64,000 nucleotides of DNA from Massilia sp. YIM B02763. GTDB lineage: Bacteria; Pseudomonadota; Gammaproteobacteria; Burkholderiales; Burkholderiaceae_D. Shown piece after piece: positions 57,051 through 64,000 of this stretch. Made by a program: the position numbers and the translations under genes. The notes below the pieces were generated by a model, which saw only the letters and a list, made by a program, of their open reading frames with translations, had not been told where the DNA came from and made no database searches. Each line of letters begins with the position of its first letter. The stretch's first letter is position 1. The DNA is taken from contig NZ_JASNRD010000001.1 in NCBI RefSeq assembly GCF_030412015.1, positions 558,001 to 622,000 on the forward strand, given 5' to 3'.

Positions 57051-57970
57051 ACCGCGTGGAACCGCAGAAGGTGCTGGTCGCGGACGACGACCCGATCAAC
57101 CGCCAGGTGCTGGCCGAGCTGCTCAAGCCCGAATACACGGTCCTGCTGGCCAAAAATGGCGAACAGGCGCTGGAGCGCGCCGCTCGCCATGCGCCCGACC
57201 TCGTGCTGCTGGACGTCATGATGCCGGACCTGGACGGCTACGAAGTGCTGCGCCGCCTGCGCGCCGACCCGCACACGGAGCAGATCGCCGTGATCTTCAT
57301 TTCCGGCCTGGACCGGCCCGAGGACGAGGCCAACGGCCTCAAGATGGGCGCAGCCGACTATATCGCCAAGCCTTTCAACGCCACCGTCGTGATGGCGCGG
57401 GTGGCGCTGCACCTGCAGCTGGTGCGCCAGCGGCGCATGCTGGAAAGGCTGGCGAACGTCGACGGGCTGACCGAGCTGGCCAACCGGCGCCGCTTCGACG
57501 AGCTGTATGCGATGGAATGGCAGCGCGCCCAGCGCAATGGCTGGCCGCTGTCGGTGGCCCTGCTCGACATCGACGCCTTCAAGCAGTACAACGACCATTA
57601 CGGCCACCCGGCCGGCGACCGCGCGCTGCGCGCCGTGGCGCGCACGGCGGCGGCCTGGATGCGCCGTCCCGCCGACCTGGCCGCGCGCTACGGCGGCGAG
57701 GAACTGGTGCTGCTGCTGCCGGACACGGACGCCGCCCAGGCGCGGACCCTGATGGAAGAACTGCGCGACGCCGTCGCCGCGCTGCAGGTGGCGCACGCGG
57801 CGTCGCACGTGGCGCCGGTCGTCACCGTCAGCATCGGCGGCGCCACGCTGGGCAGCCACCGCGACATCGGCCCGGAAAGCGCGGCCGAACTGTTCGAGGC
57901 GGCCGACGCCCACCTGTACCGCGCCAAGCAGGAAGGCCGCAACCGCGTGGTGTGGCGCACCGCGCCGTAA
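57047..57970 (+). CDS. Response regulator diguanylate cyclase
   Basis: 307-aa protein: receiver domain ([12 protein letters not shown], phospho-Asp in [23 protein letters not shown]) and GGDEF domain with the active-site form GGEEL (in [14 protein letters not shown]) and [14 protein letters not shown]. It should make c-di-GMP on phosphorylation, most likely by the Hpt of the kinase encoded immediately upstream. An inhibitory RxxD site is not obvious at the usual place. Its ATG overlaps the kinase stop. Confidence 0.93.
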
Positions 57971-58001
57971 AGCCAGGGTGGGCACCACGTGCCCACGGCG
58001 C

Positions 58002-58412
58002 TCAGTCGCCGCCGTGCAGCGTCGAGAGCACCAGCAGCCCGCCCACCATGCACACGTGTTCCATGAAGGTGATCAATTCGTTGTGACGCGCCTCTCCGGC
58101 GGCTTGCCAGAAGCCGTGGTACAGCACCGTGGCCAGCGCCGTGAAGGCGGCCAGCGCCCAGCAGCTCGGACGCAGCCAGCGCCCGAGCATGATGGCGGCG
58201 CCGGCGGCGATCTGGAGGACGATGGTGGCGGCAAGCAGGAAGGGCGGGAACGGCAGGCCGCCGCCGGCCACCTCGGCCAGCGCGCCCTGCCAGCCCTGGA
58301 CCTTGTCGATGCCGGCCCAGACGAACAGCAGGCCGACCAGGATGCGGCCGACCGTGCGGACGGTACGGTCGATGGGAGAGGTTTGCAGCGGTGTGGATTG
58401 AGATGGTTTCAT
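58002..58412 (-). CDS. DoxX-family membrane protein
   Basis: 136-aa protein with four helices and the DoxX opening GRILVGLLFVWAGIDKVQGW; FPPFLLAATIVLQIAAGAAIMLGRW and ATVLYHGFWQ follow. The family is linked to redox and thiol-stress membrane complexes, but members are diverse and no activity is assigned. It is convergent with the cyclase gene and downstream of the REP element. Confidence 0.85.
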   Translation of the reverse strand: MKPSQSTPLQTSPIDRTVRTVGRILVGLLFVWAGIDKVQGWQGALAEVAGGGLPFPPFLLAATIVLQIAAGAAIMLGRWLRPSCWALAAFTALATVLYHGFWQAAGEARHNELITFMEHVCMVGGLLVLSTLHGGD

Positions 58413-58471
58413 GAGCGCAATCTACACCGCCGCGTCTTGGCACGCCTCCGACTTTCGTAGGATCGCGCAAG

Positions 58472-58560
58472 CGTCGCTCCCGCGCAGGCGGGGACCCAAT
58501 ATTGCTGGCGCATCGAAAACGCTTGCCGGACTTGGGTCCCCGCCTGCGCGGGGACGACGT
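58472..58560. repeat. Paired inverted REP/BIME-like element, short form
   Basis: Left arm 58472-58499 (CTCCCGCGCAGGCGGGGAC) and right arm 58532-58560 (GTCCCCGCCTGCGCGGGGAC) are separated by 32 bases. The spacer resembles that of 11932-12020 (TTGCTxGC near the start, CGGA then TTGGGTC at the end). It lies just past the glucanase gene end and before doxX on the same strand. Confidence 0.8.
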
Positions 58561-58584
58561 CTCACTTAGGTTACGGGTGCCCGC

Positions 58585-61500
58585 TTACTCGAACACCTTC
58601 GCTTCCGCCACCGACCACCACGCATCGGCGCTGCCCGTCTGCACCACGCGGATGAAGCGCGCCGTGCGCTTGCCCAGCGGGATCGACAGGTAGGCATCCT
58701 TGCCGGTGCCGCTGGCGACCGGATCGCTCCAGGTCGTGCCGTCGTCGGACAGGCGTACTTCCCAGGCGCGCGGCCAGTCGTTCGAATTGGCGTCCAGGTC
58801 GAGCTGCTTCACGGTGCGGCTTGCGCCCAGGTCGATCTGGAACCACTGGCCCGGCTGCTGCACGGCGCCGGAGGTCCAGCGGGTGCCGGCCTGGCCGTCG
58901 ACCGCGTTGGCCGGCGCTTCGCCGCTGGCGGAGGCGCTGACGATCCAGCCGTCGTGCGCGATCTCGCTGACGGCGCCGATGCCGTTCCAGGCCACGTTCA
59001 CCTCGGCCAGCGACCACCAGTTATCGGCGCTGCCGGTCTGCTCGATGTGCAGGTAGCGGCCCTTGGCCGGCGCGAAGGTGGCGGCCACGCGCTGGGTCTT
59101 CAGGCCATCGGCCGTGTACACGGGCTCGCCCCAGGCACCCTGCTCGCCCGTCTCGGAGACGTAGATCTTCAGGCCGTGCGGATAGTCGCCGGTGCGGCCG
59201 GCGGCGTCCACCACGACGCTGTCGAGGATGCGGCTGCTGCCCAGGTCGATGCGGAAGTACTGGCCCGGCTGCTGCGGCGCGCCGCTGCTCCAGATCGTAT
59301 CGCGTTTGCCGTCGATGGCGTGCGCGGCCGGGTCGCGGTCGAAGCTCGACGAGGCGTATACCGTCCAGGCGCTGCGGTCGAAGGCGCCGGTCGCCGGCGG
59401 CAACGCCGGTTCGGCCGGCTGCGTGGGCGCGGCCGGGCTGCCGAAGCTGGCCACCTTGATCTCGGTGATCGACCACCAGCGGTCCGACGTGGCCGTATTG
59501 ACGATCTTGATGAAGCGGGCGCTCTGCTTGCCCAGGCTCAGCACCAGGCTGCTCTCGCCTTCGCCCGATGCGACCTTGTCGCCCCAGGTCTTGCCGTCGG
59601 CGGACACGTAGATCTCGTAGCCGCGCATGTAGTCGCCCGTATTGCCGGCGCTGACGAACAGCGTGTCGAAGGTCTGCGTTTCCTTCAGGTCCAGCACCAC
59701 GGACTGGCCCGGCACCTGGGTCTGGCCCGAGCTCCAGCGCGTGTCCGGGTCGCCGTCCAGCATGTTCTTGGTCGGCTCGCCGTTCGGGAAGGACGACTCC
59801 ACCGTCCAGCCGCTCGTGGCCAGGTAGGGGTCGCTCGGCGCCGGCAGCACGGGCGCGACGGTGACCGTCTTCATCGGGTCGACGGCCACGGTCGAGTGGG
59901 CCGGCACCACGGCCGAACCGGTGATGCCGCTGCCGTCGCTGAACTTGACGGTGCGCTCGACGTCGGTCGGGTTCCACACCTGCGCCTTGTAGCCGTTCGG
60001 GCCCTTGTACACGGTGGCGGCGGGCCAGCCGACGGCGACGATGTCGTTGCTGCGCTCGCCCAGGCTGGCCATCGAATTGATGAACCAGTAGGCGTTGAAC
60101 GCTTCGGATGCCTTGACGGCCTTGCCGTCCCACTTGGCCAGCGCGCCCTTGGCGTCGCTCAGCGCCTGCATCGGCCACACGATGTGCTGCCAGTCGCGCT
60201 CGTCGCCGCCGCTGTCGCTCACGAAGCCCTGGTACAGGCGCGCGACCTTGGCCGCGTCGCGGGCGTAGTAGGTCAGCCATTCGGCGGTCGGCACCCAGTG
60301 GATGCCGTAGACATAGGCCGGGTAGTCGCCGAAGTAGGTGATGAAGGCGTTGGCCGCGTCGTAGACCTGCCCCACCGTCGCATGGGTGTAGTTCGGCAGC
60401 CAGTTGTCCTGGTCGTAGTTGAACCAGTACTGCTCGATCGCCTTTTCCTCGGTGGTGAAGCCATAGATGCCGGCGTCGCGGTAGGCGTCGTTGCCGGTCG
60501 CCAGGCCCCACAGGTACTGGCCCACCCAGCTGACCAGCGCTTCGCCCGCCGCTTCCTGGTTGTTGCCGCTCATGTTGTCGCCGTAACCGCCGGCCCAGGA
60601 GTGGCCCGAATACGGATTGAAGTTGCGCAGGTAGGGGAACATCGTGTCGGTCCGCGAGGGATTGGCATAATCGCGGATCAGCATGTCGATCATCGGGCCG
60701 TAGTCCGTCACGAAGCTCTTGTCGTAGTTGGCCAGCACGCCCGCGGCGAAGGTGAAGTAGCCGTAGGTGAAGTGGTGGTCGGTCAAGCCCGTGTTGATGC
60801 CGAAGCCCGTGTGGTAGCTGACCAGCGAACCCCACGATTTCACGTAGTGGAAGTAGGTGCCGAGCTTCGTTTCGTTCTCGTTGTAGTCGAGCCAGTCGGC
60901 GAAGATCGCGCGCAGGCGCGCGACGTAGCGGTCGCGCCGGTTCACGTCGCCGATCTGGTCGGCCACGATGATGCCCATCGCCAGCGGGTGCAGCGCCTTG
61001 CCCTGCCAGTACGGATCGACGTTCATCAGGCCCGTGTTGGTGCTCTGGTCCAGCTGGTCGAGATAGCCGGCCAGCTTGGCGCGCGAGTACTCCGGATTGC
61101 TCGGCTCCACGAACTGCGGGATCACGCCGTGGAAGCGGTCGACGGTCTGGAAGCTGTTGCCCGTCATGAGCTTGAGGTCGCCGCGCACGGTCGGGAACAT
61201 GCGGCCGTCCAGGCGCGCGCCGGACAGCTTCCACTGGTGCGGGAACAGGCCCATCATGGTCTCGTTCGAGAAGCCGGCGCGCTTGACGGTGGTCGTCGTC
61301 GTGAAGTCGGTGCTCACCTGCGACGTCGCCAGGTCGACCTTGTAGCTGGACTTGGTGCCGGTGACGAAGGCATACGCATGCTGCTGGAAGTCATTCAGGT
61401 CCGCGGCCTGCGGCATCGTCGCCACGGACAGGTATTCCTGGCCCGTCGGCAGCGTCACCTTGATCGCGTTCCCCACGCGCATGAAGGTCGAGCCGGCCGG

Positions 61501-63117
61501 CGCGAACACGCCGTAGTAATGGCTCGAGGTCTTGGCCGGCTGGCCCTTGTCGGTGCTCAGCACCTCCATGCCGATCACGTCGCCCTGCACCGTCTCGAAG
61601 TCGTTGGCCAGGATCGTGTTGCCGTCGCGGTCGAACAGGCGCACCAGGTTGTAGGCGGTGAGCTGCACCTTGTCCGGATTGGAGAAGGTGTTGAAGACGT
61701 AGGGCGAACCCTGCACCAGGGTGCTGGTCATCTTCGGCGTGGCGTCGTCGCTCATCACGACGTCGACGTGGTAGTCGCCGTAGCCGGCCACCTTGGTCGT
61801 GGCCTTCGACGGCAGCATGTTCACGGGGCGGATGTACAGGTCGGTGTCGCGGCCCGTGTCGACCGAACTGCCGCTGGCGTTCAGGTAGCCGGCGTCGAGG
61901 GTGGTGATGCCCAGGCCATTGCGGCTGTAGTTCGAGCGCAGCGGATGCGTGACGAGGCTGTTGCCGTTGCCGAAATTGGCGATCAGGAGGTGCTGCCACC
62001 AGTCGTTCGACGGGATCGGGCCCTTGATGGCGTCCGTCTTGTAGGTCGGCGGCGGCGGTTCGAGCTGGGCGATGTCGTTCACTTCGTAGCTGCCCTTGCC
62101 GACGGCGACGCGCTTCGGCGCGGGCGGCAGGTCCGGCAGGGTGTAGACGGGCTTGGCGTCGCCGTCGCGCCACGGGAACACCTTGAACTCCAGCATCGAG
62201 TAGCCGAACGAGGTGGCGCGCGCGATGCCGTGCATGCGCACGTAGCGGCCCGTCGCGTACAGGGGCACGCGGTCGTTGCCGCCGGGGCTGGCCAGCGTGC
62301 GGTAGACGGTGGTCCAGGTCGAGGCATCGTCCGAGACCTGGATCTCGTAGGCGCGCCCGAAGGCGTTCTGCCAGTCGAATTCGACGGCGCCGATGACGGT
62401 GCTCTGGCCGAGGTCGACGTAGATCCACTGGTCGTCGCCGTAGGTCGAGGACCAGCGCGAGCCGGTGTCGCCGTCCGTGACGTTGGTGGCCAGGTAGTCG
62501 CGCGGAGTCAGCTCCTTCGGGTGGGCCGGATCGTCGATCTCCTGCGAGGATGCGACCACCGAGCGGCCCGCCGCGATATTCGGCGCCGGGGCCTGGACCG
62601 CGCCCACGCCGCTGCCGTAGACGTTGAATTCGAGGATGGAGTAGCCGTAGGCCGGGTTGTTGCGCTCCGTGCCCAGCACGCGCAGGTAGCGGGCGTTCAG
62701 GTCCAGCGGGATCCGGTTCACCAGCGACTGGTTCGGTTCCGGCGTGACGTACGCGCGCTCCCAGTGCACCTCGTCGTTCGACCACTGGATCTCGAAGGTC
62801 TTGGCGAACGCGCCTTCCCAGTTGATCTCGACGCGCGAGACGTGGGCGTTGGCGCCCAGGTCGACGTAGAGCCACTGCGGGTCCTTGCCCCATGCGCTTT
62901 CCCAGCGCGACTGCAGCGAGCCGTCGACGGCAAGGTCGGGCATGTTGTTGTCGCGCACCGACGAGGCGTACACGGGGCGGTCCACGGAAATGAGCTGGTC
63001 CTGCGCCTGGGCGGCGGGCCAGGCAAGCTGCAGCGCCAGCGCGATTCCCGCCAGGCGCAGCGCAGGACGGTTCGTACGCAGCGAGCGCAGAAGTACCGGT
63101 TTGGTTCGATGGGTCAT
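58585..63117 (-). CDS. Secreted GH81 endo-beta-1,3-glucanase with five discoidin domains
   Basis: 1510-aa secreted enzyme against beta-1,3-glucan (laminarin, callose or fungal wall). Signal peptide to about residue 39; two F5/8 type C (CBM32-like) modules (about 45-300); GH81 catalytic part (about 330-1040) opening GPIPSNDWWQHLLIANFGNG, with LTDHHFTYGYF (Asp780) and NMSGNNQEAAGEALVSW (Glu855 and Glu859, catalytic region); then three more F5/8C modules (about 1085-1510), each with a DGxxxTxWSSG and Q-P-G-Q core. MTHRTK at 63117 has AGGA 5 bases before it. The frame stays open to 63471 but a signal peptide would then be internal. Confidence 0.92.
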   Translation of the reverse strand: MTHRTKPVLLRSLRTNRPALRLAGIALALQLAWPAAQAQDQLISVDRPVYASSVRDNNMPDLAVDGSLQSRWESAWGKDPQWLYVDLGANAHVSRVEINWEGAFAKTFEIQWSNDEVHWERAYVTPEPNQSLVNRIPLDLNARYLRVLGTERNNPAYGYSILEFNVYGSGVGAVQAPAPNIAAGRSVVASSQEIDDPAHPKELTPRDYLATNVTDGDTGSRWSSTYGDDQWIYVDLGQSTVIGAVEFDWQNAFGRAYEIQVSDDASTWTTVYRTLASPGGNDRVPLYATGRYVRMHGIARATSFGYSMLEFKVFPWRDGDAKPVYTLPDLPPAPKRVAVGKGSYEVNDIAQLEPPPPTYKTDAIKGPIPSNDWWQHLLIANFGNGNSLVTHPLRSNYSRNGLGITTLDAGYLNASGSSVDTGRDTDLYIRPVNMLPSKATTKVAGYGDYHVDVVMSDDATPKMTSTLVQGSPYVFNTFSNPDKVQLTAYNLVRLFDRDGNTILANDFETVQGDVIGMEVLSTDKGQPAKTSSHYYGVFAPAGSTFMRVGNAIKVTLPTGQEYLSVATMPQAADLNDFQQHAYAFVTGTKSSYKVDLATSQVSTDFTTTTTVKRAGFSNETMMGLFPHQWKLSGARLDGRMFPTVRGDLKLMTGNSFQTVDRFHGVIPQFVEPSNPEYSRAKLAGYLDQLDQSTNTGLMNVDPYWQGKALHPLAMGIIVADQIGDVNRRDRYVARLRAIFADWLDYNENETKLGTYFHYVKSWGSLVSYHTGFGINTGLTDHHFTYGYFTFAAGVLANYDKSFVTDYGPMIDMLIRDYANPSRTDTMFPYLRNFNPYSGHSWAGGYGDNMSGNNQEAAGEALVSWVGQYLWGLATGNDAYRDAGIYGFTTEEKAIEQYWFNYDQDNWLPNYTHATVGQVYDAANAFITYFGDYPAYVYGIHWVPTAEWLTYYARDAAKVARLYQGFVSDSGGDERDWQHIVWPMQALSDAKGALAKWDGKAVKASEAFNAYWFINSMASLGERSNDIVAVGWPAATVYKGPNGYKAQVWNPTDVERTVKFSDGSGITGSAVVPAHSTVAVDPMKTVTVAPVLPAPSDPYLATSGWTVESSFPNGEPTKNMLDGDPDTRWSSGQTQVPGQSVVLDLKETQTFDTLFVSAGNTGDYMRGYEIYVSADGKTWGDKVASGEGESSLVLSLGKQSARFIKIVNTATSDRWWSITEIKVASFGSPAAPTQPAEPALPPATGAFDRSAWTVYASSSFDRDPAAHAIDGKRDTIWSSGAPQQPGQYFRIDLGSSRILDSVVVDAAGRTGDYPHGLKIYVSETGEQGAWGEPVYTADGLKTQRVAATFAPAKGRYLHIEQTGSADNWWSLAEVNVAWNGIGAVSEIAHDGWIVSASASGEAPANAVDGQAGTRWTSGAVQQPGQWFQIDLGASRTVKQLDLDANSNDWPRAWEVRLSDDGTTWSDPVASGTGKDAYLSIPLGKRTARFIRVVQTGSADAWWSVAEAKVFE

Positions 63118-63571
63118 GGAGGTCCTCATGGAAGAAAAACGCGCACCGGCAGCGCGGGGTGGTGTCAAACGTGGAATATTGAACGGCGGAAACTCTAACA
63201 TAATGACACTGGATTTTTGTTGCCGTGCGGAACTATCTTTGGTAATGCCACCCGACAATTTCGGACAATTTGAAGACAAATAGCCGGGAACTTCGCTCAA
63301 CTGTTGACAGCGATAAAACGACCGTGTCAAAGAAGGCAAGTAGATTGATGAAAGCGCAATATAAATAAAGGAAAAATTTTCCGGGCTCAGCCTTGTCATC
63401 TTCCTGACATCGCGACGCACTAAGATGGCGTCACTCTCTTCGTGAGTTTCCTTATCGGATACTTCGTTCATCCGCCTTCCTCCGGGTCGGCGGATTTTTT
63501 TTGGCGCTGTTCGCGTTAGTTATGTGAACCGAACGCCATCGCTGCGGTCTTAGCCAAGGTCGAGGTAACTC
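63118..63571. other. Intergenic region between glucanase and transposase
   Basis: About 450 bases, distinctly more AT-rich than the rest of the window. It must hold the glucanase promoter (minus strand) and the left end of the insertion sequence, whose terminal repeat I could not define. It contains the hairpin terminator at 63470-63502 and no convincing gene; the long minus-strand frame through it is treated as a chance extension. Confidence 0.5.
63470..63502 (+). terminator. Intrinsic terminator with T8 tract
   Basis: ATCCGCC (63470-63476) pairs with GGCGGAT (63489-63495) around a 12-base loop and is followed by an uninterrupted run of eight T on the plus strand. It is oriented to stop plus-strand transcription, yet no plus-strand gene ends before it. 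Confidence 0.7.
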
Positions 63572-64000
63572 ATGGGGACCGCAATGCGCAGCATGGTGTT
63601 CGACGACTTGTTGGCCGTCCTGAAGAACTTGCCGCTACGCTTCGACGATCTGGCGCGGCTACGTCACTGGCTGGCCTCCATCGCGCATCCGGGCGAATGC
63701 CTGGCCCTGATCGAAGGCGCGGCCGGCACGCCTGCTTGTCCCCACTGCGCATGTCTCCGCGTGCACCGCTGCGGCCAGGCCAGCGGCTTGCAACGCTTTC
63801 GTTGTTGCCGCTGCCGGCGCAGCTATAACGCCTTGACGGGAACGCCGCTCGCGCGGCTGCGCAAGAAGGAAAAATGGCTGCCTTATCTGCAGTGCCTGCT
63901 CGAGTCGCGCACGGTACGCGATGCCGCCACGGTTACCGGGGTACACCGCACGACCAGCTTTCGCTGGCGCCATCGTTTCCTGCCGGGGGCCATGCACGAG
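63572..64000 (+). mobile_element. IS1595-family transposase, 5' part (runs off window)
   Basis: An open frame of at least 143 codons to the window end, starting MGTAMRSMVFDDLLAVL. It has the zinc-ribbon N-terminus of IS1595/ISXO2-like transposases: CPHC..HRCGQASGLQRFRCCRCRRSYN, then ALTGTPLARLRKKEKW and a helix-turn-helix VRDAATVTGVHRTTSFRWRHRFL. The DDE-type catalytic domain lies beyond the window. No frameshift is visible in the part present. Confidence 0.82.

Noticed and set aside
63118..63471. N-terminal extension of the GH81 gene from an ATG at 63471 with a GGAGGA ribosome site
   Set aside because: It would place a clear signal peptide about 118 residues inside the protein, and the added sequence lies in AT-rich DNA without family similarity. 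A separate short peptide starting there cannot be excluded.

Overview
The window is GC-rich, densely packed chromosomal DNA from a Gram-negative betaproteobacterium, most likely Oxalobacteraceae and Massilia-like. This is inferred from the gene set (beta-type formate dehydrogenase cluster with DUF3305/DUF3306 genes, an Fnr regulator near hemN, a CIO-type quinol oxidase, a GBP-type porin, a Tup tungstate importer) and not from any marker rRNA; no rRNA or tRNA gene was seen.

Layout. 0-12 kb: a CPA1 Na+/H+ antiporter, topoisomerase IB, two paralogous Yellow/major-royal-jelly beta-propellers that bracket an fdhD-tupB-tupC-tupA operon, a stress FMN-barrel protein and a hybrid histidine kinase. 12-17 kb: ctaB, pncB, a SET-domain methyltransferase and an acyl-CoA synthetase. 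16.9-26.4 kb: a long minus-strand formate dehydrogenase operon (TorD-like chaperone, Tat-target peptide, alpha, beta, small lipoprotein, gamma, two low-complexity exported proteins, DUF3305, DUF3306, polyferredoxin). 26.5-37 kb: the respiratory and oxygen-control block, with a cyanide-insensitive cydAB and its DUF2474 mini-protein, fnr, a porin, a DUF885 peptidase, a truncated copper P-type ATPase remnant and hemN with an FNR box. 37-39.7 kb: small genes, a broken VOC gene, a SUI1 homologue and an Aer-like receptor with its own FNR promoter.

39.8-44.5 kb holds the most distinctive system: a 1341-residue Pls/PosA-type NRPS (adenylation, carrier, six membrane segments with hexapeptide-repeat domains) followed at once by its 4'-phosphopantetheinyl transferase. 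This is the layout of enzymes that make cationic homo-poly-amino acids, and the adenylation pocket reads like a diaminobutyrate or other basic amino acid code. 48.8-58 kb: a TonB receptor followed by CruF-like, MpaB/Lcp-like, giant hybrid kinase and diguanylate cyclase genes, the last four joined by 4-base overlaps. 58-64 kb: DoxX, a very large secreted GH81 beta-1,3-glucanase with five discoidin modules, and the start of an IS1595-type transposase cut off by the window edge.

Much of the window serves flexible respiration: tungstate uptake, FdhD and formate dehydrogenase feed electrons to quinone; the bd oxidase re-oxidises quinol at low oxygen or in cyanide; Fnr and two FNR sites connect this with haem synthesis and aerotaxis. 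A family of paired inverted repeats (REP/BIME-like, two length classes) sits at gene ends across the window.
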